Origin: Bacilli bacterium
GTDB taxonomy: Bacteria; Bacillota; Bacilli; Paenibacillales; NBRC-103111
Direction of reading: 5' to 3'
Length of the DNA stretch: 42,224 bases
NCBI GenBank assembly: GCA_028287395.1
Contig: JAQBPR010000262.1
Location: forward strand, 1-42,224
In this document: positions 1-8,541 of the stretch, in pieces
Position numbering within the stretch: the stretch's first letter is position 1
Layout: every line of letters begins with the position of its first letter
The notes under the pieces: generated by a model
The model's input: the letters and a program-made list of their open reading frames with translations, nothing else
What the model was told of the DNA's origin: nothing
The model's database searches: none
Position numbers and translations under genes: made by a program

Positions 1-497
1 TTTCGATGCCGCATAAAAATGGGATTAACGGCACAGTTCGCAGCACCAAACCGTTGAATTACAGCGGGAATGTGATCGACCAATTTTCATTGACCTTTGA
101 AAACGGCGTGGTCGTTGATTTCACGGCAGAAGTAGGCTATGACACATTAAAGCACTTGTTGGATTCCGATGAAGGCTCGCGCCGGTTGGGCGAGGTCGCC
201 TTGGTGCCGCATCAATCGCCGATTTCGCAGACAAACCTGATTTTTTACAATACCCTATTTGATGAGAATGCCTCGTCACATTTGGCGCTCGGCAAGGCTT
301 ATCCGATTAATATTAAAGATGGCGCGGTATTGTCGGAGGAGGAACTCGCGGAGCGTGGAGTAAATACGAGTCTGGTGCATGTTGATTTTATGATTGGCTC
401 AGCGGAGATGAATATTGACGGAGTCACCAAAGCCGGTGTAAGAGAGCCCGTTTTAAGAAACGGGAATTGGGCTTTGGATGTGAGAAGTTATTTGTGA
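1..497 (+). CDS. M29-family aminopeptidase (AmpS/PepS type), 3' part only
   Basis: This is the C-terminal part, about 165 residues, of a cytosolic metallo-aminopeptidase of family M29, which removes N-terminal residues from peptides. The frame is open to the left edge, so the true start lies outside the window. Recognition rests on the stretch VALVPHQSPISQTNLIFYNT (about residue 66 of the visible part) and the following LFDENASSHLALGKAYP, both typical of the AmpS/PepS C-terminal half, where the dinuclear metal ligands E, H and D lie. The protein ends at the normal place for the family and is followed 35 bp later by a terminator, so this end looks intact. It is a housekeeping gene and probably marks the border of the accessory region to its right. 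Confidence 0.88.
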   Translation, partial: SMPHKNGINGTVRSTKPLNYSGNVIDQFSLTFENGVVVDFTAEVGYDTLKHLLDSDEGSRRLGEVALVPHQSPISQTNLIFYNTLFDENASSHLALGKAYPINIKDGAVLSEEELAERGVNTSLVHVDFMIGSAEMNIDGVTKAGVREPVLRNGNWALDVRSYL

Positions 498-532
498 TTA
501 TTCGCATCACTTTATATTTAATATTGAGTTAC

Positions 533-568
533 AAAAAACATCCCTCTTCGGATTTTGGGATGTTTTTT
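533..568 (+). terminator. Rho-independent terminator of the aminopeptidase gene
   Basis: A perfect 12-bp inverted repeat (AAAAAACATCCC at 533-544 and GGGATGTTTTTT at 557-568) encloses a 12-nt loop, and the right arm ends in a run of T. It lies 35 bp after the stop codon. The A-rich left arm means it could also work on the opposite strand. Confidence 0.9.
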
Positions 569-740
569 ATTTGGTTTTTAGGACTAACTCGTCAAAAGAG
601 CGACCTTGGAACGTGTAGCCGTATGCGGATTAGCAGAGGACGGAGTTATCTCCGAAACGGTGCTGTGTTGGATCTTCTGTTTTTTACTGCTAGAGGGAAA
701 GGCTTATTTCCGGCTCCGCGAGATATCATTTTAAAATGTT

Positions 741-787
741 TTGTCAATGTACATTATCGTGCTATAATTACGTCATAATATTGCGTA
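741..787 (+). promoter_or_regulatory. Promoter and likely operator of the toxin-antitoxin pair
   Basis: TTGTCA (741-746) and a perfect TATAAT (763-768) stand 16 bp apart, a good sigma-A promoter. An imperfect palindrome with arms TACG/CGTA (769-787) begins right after the -10 box, where an antitoxin or toxin-antitoxin complex would repress. The promoter call is strong and the operator call is inference from the palindrome and the gene order. The 170 bp before it (569-740) hold nothing recognisable. Confidence 0.7.
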
Positions 788-801
788 TTGGAGATGATTT
801 A

Positions 802-1068
802 ATGCCACAAATCAGACCGATTTCGGACTTGAGAAATACAAATGAAATTTCTGAGCTTTGCCATAGTAAGCAAGAGCCTATTTTCATTACTAAGAATGGT
901 TATGGCGATTTGGTTGTTATGAGTATAGAAACCTATGAAAGAGAATTAGCGAGAACGGAACTTTATAAAAAGCTTGGTGAGGCAGAAGCTCAAGTTGAAA
1001 GTGGTGTAGCACTTTTAAATGCAGAAGATGTGTTTAACAAGCTGCGGGTAAAGTATGTCAGAAAATAA
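802..1068 (+). CDS. Phd/YefM (RelB-like) antitoxin
   Basis: An 88-residue antitoxin of the Phd/YefM superfamily. The N-terminus MPQIRPISDLRNTNEISELC, followed by EPIFITKNGYGDLVVMSIETYE, matches the family's DNA-binding N-terminal fold (I-x-D-L-R ... P-x-x-I-T-K-N-G). The remaining ~40 residues are charged and helical, as expected for the part that wraps the toxin. The start at 802 is chosen because GGAG lies 8 bases before it and the Phd signature begins there; the frame is open further upstream to 736, but that part overlaps the promoter. It overlaps the toxin gene by 14 bp, so the two are translationally coupled. It should neutralise the toxin and autorepress the promoter at 741-768. Confidence 0.88.
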   Translation: MPQIRPISDLRNTNEISELCHSKQEPIFITKNGYGDLVVMSIETYERELARTELYKKLGEAEAQVESGVALLNAEDVFNKLRVKYVRK

Positions 1069-1375
1069 ATACAATGTAAAATTCACACCTGTCGCAATTG
1101 AAGATTTAGATCAAATTTATGCTTATATTTCAGAACGATTATTTGCAGATCAAGCAGCAAGTGAACTTCTTGAAAAAATCGAAAGCTGCATTATGCGATT
1201 GAAGGAATTCCCCTTATCATGCAGCTTGGTCAATGAAACACATTTAAGAAGCAAGCGATTTCGTAAGTTGATTGTTGAAAACTACGTTGTTTTTTATTTG
1301 GTGAATGAAGTTGATAATCAAATTGTTATTATGCGTGTTCTGTATAGTGCTCAAAAGTATCAAGATTTATTATAG
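1055..1375 (+). CDS. RelE/ParE-family toxin
   Basis: A 106-residue toxin of the RelE/ParE fold. It begins with KYNVKFTPVAIEDLDQIYAY (N-terminal strand and helix), has the central R-x-F-R-K-L-x-V-E-N-Y-V-V-F-Y strand pair, and ends with the family hallmark IVIMRVLYSAQKYQDLL. Members are mRNA interferases (RelE) or gyrase poisons (ParE), and sequence alone does not separate these here. Its start codon lies inside the antitoxin gene. The length is complete for the family. The pair probably stabilises the accessory region that follows. Confidence 0.88.
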   Translation: MSENKYNVKFTPVAIEDLDQIYAYISERLFADQAASELLEKIESCIMRLKEFPLSCSLVNETHLRSKRFRKLIVENYVVFYLVNEVDNQIVIMRVLYSAQKYQDLL

Positions 1376-1377
1376 GT

Positions 1378-1482
1378 ATGGATAAGTGCGAAGGTGAAAG
1401 TATGAAAAAGTCCAATTTGAATGTTCAATTGTGCGAACCTGAAATTCGCGCAATATTACGTGCGGCTGATGATAGCGATTAG
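1378..1482 (+). pseudogene. Short fragment, possibly of an RQC-minor-type DNA-binding protein
   Basis: A 34-codon reading frame starts 2 bp after the toxin stop codon. An internal ATG at 1402 gives a peptide ending LCEPEIRAILRAADDSD. The part EPEIRAILRAAD resembles, from memory, the N-terminal part of small RQC-minor DNA-binding proteins of Bacillales, which continue for about 100 more residues; here the frame stops at once. The next recognisable coding sequence, a recombinase tail, begins at the same point, as if a recombination joined two broken genes. No other evidence supports a function. Confidence 0.3.
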
Positions 1483-1781
1483 GTAATAGTGTTCTGATTG
1501 ATATTGAGATTAACTTGGAGCAACCGAAAGAGGATTTGAAAGCATTGGTAAAACTGAAGCTTCGAGATAACATTGACGAGACAGTTTACAATGAGGAGCA
1601 GGATCAATACAAGGAACGAATCAAAGAAATCATACATACGATTAATGAACGAGAAGGTTTACTGGAACAATTTGATGATGACATATTTAATGCGTTGGTT
1701 GAGAAGATAACAATTCTCTCGCCAACGCATTTTTGTTTTATTTTGAAGAGTGGGTTGGAGATTGAGGAAGTCATCGGGTAG
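1476..1781 (+). pseudogene. C-terminal remnant of a serine site-specific recombinase
   Basis: About 100 codons in frame encode a coiled-coil-like segment (QYKERIKEIIHTINEREGLL) followed by FDDDIFNALVEKITILSPTH and CFILKSGLEIEE. The latter two are the conserved C-terminal end of large resolvase/invertase-type serine recombinases. The catalytic N-terminal domain with its serine and the Zn-ribbon are absent: a stop codon (1473-1475) closes the frame on the left, and no start other than a TTG at 1515 exists. It is therefore the tail of a lost integrase-like gene, a scar of an earlier mobile element at this border of the accessory region. Confidence 0.72.
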
Positions 1782-1845
1782 TCTCTAACCAGAAATATAT
1801 AATAACGACATATGGCGTGGGATGATCCCATGTGCTCTTTGCTCG

Positions 1846-2217
1846 TCATATCTTCGATTGACTATCCTCTAAATTAAAATAAATCGGGTACACCAGCCTC
1901 ATACCATCCTTCACTCCTTCAAAGTACAACCACTCTTTTTCAAACGAATGCTCAAGTGTCATCGCTGCTTCCCATTCCAATAAGATATCATGGACAGGGA
2001 TGTCCGTTTGATTTTTCAATTCCACGAGTAGATTGGATACCTTCTCCAGTAATAAAATCGCCTGAACTTGCCTTTCGGCAACCTTCGTCAAAGCATAAAA
2101 CCTCTGCTGCAAACTTTCCTGAAACCAATCCGGCCGATTTGCGATAATACTAATCCCTTCCCATTGTTCGAGTGTGTGTATGTTAACTCTGATGGGGGAG
2201 GGATGGCAGTTGTGTAT
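1846..2217 (-). pseudogene. Small protein of unknown function lacking a proper start
   Basis: The minus strand is open from 2217 to a stop at 1846. The part from IHTLEQWEGISIIANRPDWF onward, through ILLLEKVSNLLVELKNQ and FEGVKDGMRLVYPIYF, has normal protein composition and looks like a real, mostly helical coding region of about 115 residues. No ATG or GTG start exists. The only common start is a TTG at 2112, with no good ribosome-binding site and in the middle of the plausible coding part. I read it as a 5'-truncated gene; a short 88-residue product from the TTG cannot be excluded. The family is not recognised. Confidence 0.45.
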
Positions 2218-2552
2218 TTATGAAATAGAATGATGAAATTCGATGAGGACATAGTTAATCCCAAGATTCATAAGGTGGATATTTTCTAGCCAGTGCATTT
2301 TTTTTGGTTGAATGAAAGTTGTAAACATGAATTAACATAGAGATTAACATTTCGAATTTATATAAAATTGAATCTGGGGTGGAAATAAATAATTGTTAAT
2401 TGTTGGGTTCGATGTATTATTTCACATAGTTCATTTAGCCTAAAAAATAAATGTTTGGGTTAGAGGTATCTCTATTTTTTTGTCGAAATATCACCTTAAT
2501 GGATAAATTTTCTTGTCCATATATTGGATGAAACAAGGAAGGAGCTCTAGAA
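2218..2552. other. AT-rich intergenic region before the Hachiman operon
   Basis: This stretch holds no convincing gene. Base composition becomes strongly AT-rich here and stays so until about 9.1 kb. A possible promoter for hamA is TTGTCG (2480-2485) with ATAAAT (2503-2508) 17 bp downstream. A weak TGGA...TCCA inverted repeat overlaps the -10 region. Confidence 0.45.
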
Positions 2553-3509
2553 ATGAGTGTAAATAAAATTATTTATGCAACTAAAAAATTTGGAAGCTTC
2601 GATGTACATCATATCAAAGATAATCATACCTTTTTTTACATTGATATTATTAATATAACAAAATTTTATAGTGGGTTATTTAATTTCATTTTAGATGAGA
2701 ATAATTTGCTAAATTATGCTCAGAGCACATCAGGAATCAAATTTACACCATCTAAAAAAAACTTCGCCACTTTATATAGACATCTTTACTATTATATTGA
2801 TTCGGAAAATTCGGAAAAGGATTTATCTGAATTGGATTCAGATCTGGCAACAATTTTACAAGATGAGTTTGATACAGAAACTAAAAATGATGGCAGAACA
2901 ATAGTAAGACTTAGCAAAATAGGTCGAATTGGAGAATACATATTTCATATTTTTCTATCACAATTTTTCAATTTTAATTGTATTATTCCAAAACTAAAGT
3001 TAACAACAGATTCCAATATGAGTGTCTATGGGATTGATACATTACATCTTGCGAAGGAAGAAAGAATGATTTTATTTGGAGAATCTAAGGTAACAAAGAA
3101 TATTGAAAATGGCATTAATTTGATTAATAGATCATTAAAACACTATGAAAAAGATATTCGTGATGAATTTATGTTGGTATTGTCAAACCAACAACTTAAA
3201 TCCGATGTCTTTAAAGAAATTTTTGGTGATGTGGAAGAGTTATGTATTAACTTTGTGGACTTTATTGAAAAGGCAGAGTTAGAGATTATTGGCATACCGA
3301 TTTTTATTGCTCATGGAGATGAAACTGATATTACAAAAATTTTAGAAAAGTTAGAGAGTAACTTAAAACGTTTGAAGTTTTTTGGACTTGAAACTCGATA
3401 TTACATTATTTCACTGCCTATAATAAATAAAAATTCCTTTGTTAGTGGTATAACAAAGCAAATTCGATTGAGGATGGATAAATATGAATATGAGCTCGGG
3501 AAATTATAG
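2553..3509 (+). CDS. hamA: Hachiman anti-phage protein HamA (DUF1837 nuclease)
   Basis: A 318-residue protein of the DUF1837/HamA family, the nuclease effector of the two-gene Hachiman anti-phage system. From about residue 120 it shows the family core: GRIGEYIFHIFL (Glu128), then YGIDTLHL (Asp162), then ILFGESKV (Glu177-x-Lys179), the E...D...ExK pattern of a PD-(D/E)xK nuclease. All catalytic positions are present, so it should be active. The first ~110 residues are less conserved. The start has a GGAG site 9 bases upstream. The last 26 bp overlap the helicase gene, consistent with coupled expression. In known systems HamA is held inactive by HamB and degrades DNA when HamB senses aberrant or phage DNA. 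Identification is from motifs plus the adjacent helicase. Confidence 0.88.
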   Translation: MSVNKIIYATKKFGSFDVHHIKDNHTFFYIDIINITKFYSGLFNFILDENNLLNYAQSTSGIKFTPSKKNFATLYRHLYYYIDSENSEKDLSELDSDLATILQDEFDTETKNDGRTIVRLSKIGRIGEYIFHIFLSQFFNFNCIIPKLKLTTDSNMSVYGIDTLHLAKEERMILFGESKVTKNIENGINLINRSLKHYEKDIRDEFMLVLSNQQLKSDVFKEIFGDVEELCINFVDFIEKAELEIIGIPIFIAHGDETDITKILEKLESNLKRLKFFGLETRYYIISLPIINKNSFVSGITKQIRLRMDKYEYELGKL

Positions 3510-5556
3510 TCCACAAGTATTACGAAATCAAGTTATAATCGAACTTGATGAATCAAAAGATAAAATAAAAAAAAGCGAAGAAATTGCTGACAAACTTTTT
3601 ACGTTAGGCTTAACTATGTATTCAAGAAATTATTGTTTAAACTCCCTGTTTTATAATTCTTTTGCACAATCTTATTTAGATGAAAATATTTCTTTGCATC
3701 CTGAACAAATGAATGTAATTGAAAAAATTGAAAATTATTCTGGATTAATATTTAGTGCGCCGACTAGTTTTGGAAAAACGTTTATTATATTCGAATATTT
3801 AGCCAGAGTGAGACCGCATAATGTAGTTTTAGTAGTTCCTACCTTGGCATTAGTAGATGAATATATAAAGAAAATAATAAAAAGATATGAAAAAACCTTT
3901 AAAGAATACAATATTTTTTTATCGATTGATGCAGAAAAAGTTTATAATTTTGATAAATACAACATATTTATTCTCACTCATGATAGAGCAATTGAAAAGT
4001 CGAGTTACTTGACCATAAAAAAAATTGATTTATTAGTGATTGATGAGGTTTATAAGCTTCAACGTGACGAAAAAAATGACAGAGTTTTAGTTTTGAATCT
4101 TGCATATTATTATTTGGTGAAAATAGCAGAAAAACATGTTTTACTCGCTCCTTTTATTGGAGGAATAGAAAATATAGAATTTCTTGAAAAAAATCCCATT
4201 TTCTATAAAACCAATTTTTCGCCTGTTGTAAATGAGGTGCTTACATATGAAATTCTTCATGAGTCTGATAGAAAAAATAAAGTTAAAGAGATAATTAATT
4301 ACATGAAAAATGATGAAAAAACATTAGTTTATTTTCCTACCGTTACAAAAATTTATGAATTTGTAAAGGATATCGAGTATTCATTCACTTCATCAGATAT
4401 TGAATATGAAGAAGTTGACGAGTTTTTAGATTGGATAAAGGATGAAATACATGAGGAATGGTATTTAGTTAAAGCTATGGAAAAAGGGTATTTAGTACAT
4501 AATGGACAATTGCCGATTGGTATAAGGTTATTTCAATTGGATCTATATGAAAAAAGTGAGAGATATAATAAATTATTATGCACGTCAACGTTGTTAGAAG
4601 GTGTTAATACAACGGCAAAAAACATAATAATTACAAAACCTGCTCGTGGTTCTACTGGTGGTAATTTAGAGATTTTTGATGCTTTTGACTTCTATAATTT
4701 AGTTGGTAGGTCGGGCAGGTTATTTAAACATTTCTTGGGAAAAGCTTTTTACATTAAAGGGCCACTGGATCCAAACTTTCTTAGGGAAGATGCAGTGAAA
4801 AAAATCCAGTTTGAAATTACAGATAATAGCCCAGATATAGATATCCATAGTGACAATTTAGAAAGTCATCCTCGGTATAATAATTTCTTAAAGCATCTTG
4901 GAATCACGCATGAGGAGTACAAAAGTAATGTAGGGTTCAGATTTAGGTTTAATACAGTAGAGACATTGCATGAGAATTATGAAAATTTAAAACCTAGGCT
5001 TTTCTTTGAACTGCAGGAATTATTAGACAATAACAAGAGAGGTAGACTTTATTTAATAAGAGCATTATATGAAATATTTGAAGGTAGGGGGAATAAGTTA
5101 TACACTTATATAATTAATAAACTATTGTATAAGACTCGCCCCAAATTAAAAAAAATTATCGATGAGACATTCATCTATTACAGTAAGGTTGGATTAGATA
5201 ATATAATTTCTAATACGATTCGAATGAAATCGAGTTATATTGAATATGACTTTTATGCAAAATTAATTTTAGTTCAATATTATATGAAATGTGATGATGT
5301 AGAAGAGAAATACATTGAGATTTTAAATGTAAAAGTGAAAAATGTTATAGATTATTTATACTTTACGGACTCAAATCATAAGAGAATGTTAAAAGATTTG
5401 GGCATTTATGAGAAAGATATTCCTCATATAATTACAGTAATAGGAAGTGATTTTCAAGATGCATTTGAACTTAAGAAGAGACTAATAAAAAATAGTTTGA
5501 GATTTTATGGTATTAGTATTATTTCTAAATATGTCATTAATGAGTTATCCAGATAA
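3484..5556 (+). CDS. hamB: Hachiman anti-phage helicase HamB
   Basis: A 690-residue superfamily 2 helicase of the Ski2/COG1204-like kind used in Hachiman. Visible motifs are Walker A SAPTSFGKT (91-99), motif II VIDEVYKL with DEVY at 187-190, a motif III-like LLAPFIGGIENIEFL (220-234), the second-domain segment TSTLLEGVNTTAKNIII (367-383) and motif VI NLVGRSGR (405-412). The last ~250 residues have no recognised domain. Related helicases usually carry DEVH in motif II; Tyr at that place is unusual. It begins inside hamA, with GAGG just upstream of the first of two nearby in-frame ATGs. HamB is the DNA sensor and motor that controls HamA. At 690 residues it is at the short end for this protein family, as I remember it. 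Confidence 0.86.
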   Translation: MNMSSGNYSPQVLRNQVIIELDESKDKIKKSEEIADKLFTLGLTMYSRNYCLNSLFYNSFAQSYLDENISLHPEQMNVIEKIENYSGLIFSAPTSFGKTFIIFEYLARVRPHNVVLVVPTLALVDEYIKKIIKRYEKTFKEYNIFLSIDAEKVYNFDKYNIFILTHDRAIEKSSYLTIKKIDLLVIDEVYKLQRDEKNDRVLVLNLAYYYLVKIAEKHVLLAPFIGGIENIEFLEKNPIFYKTNFSPVVNEVLTYEILHESDRKNKVKEIINYMKNDEKTLVYFPTVTKIYEFVKDIEYSFTSSDIEYEEVDEFLDWIKDEIHEEWYLVKAMEKGYLVHNGQLPIGIRLFQLDLYEKSERYNKLLCTSTLLEGVNTTAKNIIITKPARGSTGGNLEIFDAFDFYNLVGRSGRLFKHFLGKAFYIKGPLDPNFLREDAVKKIQFEITDNSPDIDIHSDNLESHPRYNNFLKHLGITHEEYKSNVGFRFRFNTVETLHENYENLKPRLFFELQELLDNNKRGRLYLIRALYEIFEGRGNKLYTYIINKLLYKTRPKLKKIIDETFIYYSKVGLDNIISNTIRMKSSYIEYDFYAKLILVQYYMKCDDVEEKYIEILNVKVKNVIDYLYFTDSNHKRMLKDLGIYEKDIPHIITVIGSDFQDAFELKKRLIKNSLRFYGISIISKYVINELSR

Positions 5557-5583
5557 TCTTTGAAAAACAACAACATTCCTTTT

Positions 5584-5609
5584 ACCGTCTCCACACATGT
5601 CGAGACGGT
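5584..5609 (+). terminator. Hairpin after hamB, possible terminator
   Basis: A perfect 8-bp inverted repeat (ACCGTCTC at 5584-5591, GAGACGGT at 5602-5609) lies 28 bp after the hamB stop codon. There is no clear T run behind it, so termination is only likely. Alternatively it stabilises the mRNA 3' end. Confidence 0.45.
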
Positions 5610-5732
5610 GACATCATTAATTTTGGGGAAATAGGAGTAAGCTGATTTAAGCAATGTTTCTCTCGACAAGCCATTTGGAGATGGTTGTGTCATTGTATTT
5701 TTACAATTAATGAGGATTGTAATGATATAAAG

Positions 5733-5755
5733 AAGCCCAACCGGAGGCTGGGCTT
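5733..5755 (-). terminator. Terminator of the PHP gene (may work both ways)
   Basis: AAGCCCA (5733-5739) pairs with TGGGCTT (5749-5755). Read on the minus strand, the stem is followed by TCTTTAT, and it lies 34 bp past the PHP stop codon. On the plus strand it is followed by TAATAGTTT, so it may also stop transcription from hamB. Confidence 0.65.
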
Positions 5756-5788
5756 TAATAGTTTATTAAAGAATTATTTTTTTCATGG

Positions 5789-7987
5789 CTATGAACTCGA
5801 GGCGGTTTCTAAGGAGAAGTGGGTATTTTGTAAGTTATTTACTTCTTCTTCAATCGTTTGTTCTAGGAAATATATATTATTAAATTGGAATACCTTTTTT
5901 ATATTATTGAGATCTTGCTGATTCATGTTAAATTCCTTAAATAGTAATTGGTCAATTTGTATGGCGAATTTTTCCACAGAAAGGTTATGTTCTTGTATAA
6001 TTTCTCCAAAATGCTCCTCGCTATAATCATTTCGATTTAGGGAAAGGAAATCTTGTTCTTTTGATAAGATTTGTAAGACAAGATTTTCGATAATTTCACC
6101 AGGTTCAAGTACTTTGAGTTTTGGGACTTTGATAGTTTTGTATATAAGGGGTCTGTGAATATTAATATCTCCAAATGCGATTTGACAATACCAAAGAAAA
6201 ACAGTTGATTTTAACCAGCCAAGTAATGAAAGTTCAGAAAAATTTTTTTTATAAGAATCTCTGACTGTTGTGACTAATGCAGGTTGATTTTTTTCTAAAG
6301 CTATTACGCACCATTCTTCAACTTCCGGGAAATTTACGATGAATGATCCCCCACTTGGAGCGATGACTATAGATGTTCCCTTGAACTTTTGCAAATCAAA
6401 TTGATCAGAATTATAAGTATCGGTTCGAGGAGCAGAACAACGCAAATAAGTATATGCTAGTCTTGGTTTTACTCTTTCTATATAAACCACATTACCATTT
6501 GGTGACCCGTTCATAATTTGAATAATGAAATCTCCTACAAATGGTGAGATAGTTTGTATTTCCATGATTTGTAGGTAGTCAGTTGAGATCCTTTCCACAT
6601 TATTTATTAAGGAAAAATGTTCAGTTCTTTCTTTTATTTGTTCAATACCCTTAATTAATTTATCTAGTCTCGGTTCAACTATCTTTTGATAACTTACCAT
6701 TCTACTAATTATTCGATTTTCAATTATTTCTTCTATTTCGGGTAGAGTTGCACTTTTTATTTTATTATTTCTTAGGATAAAAACCTCATTGGTTTTTAAG
6801 TAGTAAATCCTATTTATTCTTGTTTTTAGACTTAAGGATACAACTTGTTTATTGGAACCGAAAGGATATAATTCAATTTTGGATGTATAAGATTGCGAAG
6901 GATTAACATTTTCCAATAAACTATTAATAATTCCATAGAGGTCTTGACTGTTCTGAGATACGCCCATTATATTTAATTCAGGATTCTTTGTCACACCAAT
7001 AACTAAAGTGCCATATCCCTCGTTTAATATTGCACAAATTGCTTTTTGGATTTCCATTTGTTCTAGATCTGACTCTAGATTGTTAAAAGTAATAGATTTA
7101 TGATCATTAACAATTTCTCGAAGTATATTGATTACTTCGGGACGTTCAGTTGGACTTACACACTCATTCGGATTCCTTAAAGCTTGAAAAATTGTTTCAA
7201 AATTAAATTCATTTAGCTTTAAATAAGTGATATTTGTTCCTGGTTCTATTTGCCCGTGGTTGTCGGACGATTGAATAAAAGCCAAGGGTAGTTCCCGTGA
7301 ATATTCTTTATTTTGTAGTAACTGCTTCATTTTCTGATGATTTTTTGGGTTGTTGTAAGAAATTGCTGTTAATTGATTGGAACGAAAAACATTAGCACGA
7401 TATAATCCTTCTAAGTTATTATAAATTCCCTTATCACTGTCAGCATGTGCTGCAATTACAATGCAGCCTAACTCTTTGGATTTTTCAAGGATGTTGAGAA
7501 CATCCATATTGGAAGTAGTACCTGGATTCTCTTTGCCTTGTACTTCATCAATATATCCAGATTCCACAAGAAATTTATCAATAAGGTCGGTTTCGGTTTT
7601 CGGATCAAAAATTAATAATAAATGTATCCCAGGGTTAGCTTCAAATTCTATTCCAGGCAACAATAAGACTTTATTATATAATTCTAAATCTTCTTTGACT
7701 CCAAGATAATCATCTTTCAAATTGGGATGCTTTTCAACATATTCGCCCAGTACTGCTAATTTACTGACCAACTCTCTTTTTATTTTGAGAAAATTTTTAT
7801 AACCTTGAAGAGTATTATGATCCGTTATCGCAATTACCTTAATCTTTTTGGAATTATATCTTCTTAATATATCAAGGTATTCTTTTTCAGTTCTTGGTCC
7901 TTTATAGCAATTAGACGCTGGAGTATGCACGTGGAAATCAACACCAACAAATAATTCTTCTTCATTAAACAACGAGGGTGCCTCCAT
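5789..7987 (-). CDS. PHP-phosphoesterase/AlbA_2 fusion protein, candidate defence effector
   Basis: A 732-residue multidomain protein. Residues ~12-260 are a PHP metal-dependent phosphoesterase: DFHVH (His19, His21), TDHNT (Asp56, His57), GIEFE (Glu114), AAHAD (His181) and SSDNH (Asp242, His244). Residues ~297-410 resemble the AlbA_2/Schlafen-like domain: AICAILNEGYGTLVIGV, then IMGV about ten residues later. The C-terminal third (~470-715) includes YLRCSAPRTD, LSLLGWLKSTVFLWY and a late IDQLLFKEFNM, which resemble target-recognition regions of restriction-modification proteins; this last point is inference. The start has GGGAG 8 bases upstream. It converges on Hachiman and shares its AT-rich composition. 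A role in cutting or sensing invader nucleic acid is likely but unproven. It lacks the SMC-like ATPase of TrlF-type PHP proteins. Confidence 0.75.
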   Translation of the reverse strand: MEAPSLFNEEELFVGVDFHVHTPASNCYKGPRTEKEYLDILRRYNSKKIKVIAITDHNTLQGYKNFLKIKRELVSKLAVLGEYVEKHPNLKDDYLGVKEDLELYNKVLLLPGIEFEANPGIHLLLIFDPKTETDLIDKFLVESGYIDEVQGKENPGTTSNMDVLNILEKSKELGCIVIAAHADSDKGIYNNLEGLYRANVFRSNQLTAISYNNPKNHQKMKQLLQNKEYSRELPLAFIQSSDNHGQIEPGTNITYLKLNEFNFETIFQALRNPNECVSPTERPEVINILREIVNDHKSITFNNLESDLEQMEIQKAICAILNEGYGTLVIGVTKNPELNIMGVSQNSQDLYGIINSLLENVNPSQSYTSKIELYPFGSNKQVVSLSLKTRINRIYYLKTNEVFILRNNKIKSATLPEIEEIIENRIISRMVSYQKIVEPRLDKLIKGIEQIKERTEHFSLINNVERISTDYLQIMEIQTISPFVGDFIIQIMNGSPNGNVVYIERVKPRLAYTYLRCSAPRTDTYNSDQFDLQKFKGTSIVIAPSGGSFIVNFPEVEEWCVIALEKNQPALVTTVRDSYKKNFSELSLLGWLKSTVFLWYCQIAFGDINIHRPLIYKTIKVPKLKVLEPGEIIENLVLQILSKEQDFLSLNRNDYSEEHFGEIIQEHNLSVEKFAIQIDQLLFKEFNMNQQDLNNIKKVFQFNNIYFLEQTIEEEVNNLQNTHFSLETASSS

Positions 7988-8541
7988 ATAAAAATCTCCC
8001 TTTCGATATTTAAATAGTGAAATGAAATATTATTATCATAATTCGACAGAAATACCCTCTTTCCTTCAATTTCCAACAAGAATTTATTATTTTCTATTTT
8101 CGGCACACAAATGGAATTAATTCTGTATCTTTGCATAAACGCCAGTTCCCTTGATTTAATTGGAGTTTAATACTATATAATAATTCTGCCGTTTGGAGCA
8201 GGTCGAAGGTGACTTTGGAGTGGTGAGGCGGGGGGAAATTAAAAGTTGGAATTGGCACTTTTATAAACGAAAATGGAGAAATCCAGTTCCATAAAATGCT
8301 TGCGTTGCATGTATATCTGCAAACAATCGTTTCATTTTTTGGAATTGATTTTCAGTCGTTATAGGCGGAGATAAAAGTTGGGATAAAGTAGTAGACTACA
8401 TGAAAGAGTGTTAAACTGAAGGAAATGTTCGTTGAACTTATGAGCAGGACAGTGTAAACACTTTATTATTCCAAAGTTTAATTTATATGGAATGAATGAC
8501 TATCCTCAAACTAGAAAATGATGAAGAGGTGATCAATATAA
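7988..8541. other. AT-rich region without an intact gene
   Basis: The left part must carry the minus-strand promoter of the PHP gene, but no clear -35/-10 pair is seen. A short open stretch around 8220-8360 encodes a peptide containing GIGTFINENGEIQF and stops; it is not recognised and has no start or ribosome-binding site. The region looks like eroded coding DNA. Confidence 0.4.

Noticed and set aside
467..778. 103-residue plus-strand open frame after the aminopeptidase gene
   Set aside because: It overlaps the aminopeptidase end, runs through the terminator and into the toxin-antitoxin promoter, and has no ribosome-binding site or protein-like composition.
5789..7987. TrlF-type PHP-ATPase
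   Set aside because: TrlF proteins carry a large SMC/RecN-like ATPase after the PHP domain; no Walker motifs are present here.
7864..8136. 90-residue minus-strand frame overlapping the PHP gene start
   Set aside because: It overlaps the PHP N-terminus in another frame, and the PHP start has a good ribosome-binding site and conserved motifs soon after.
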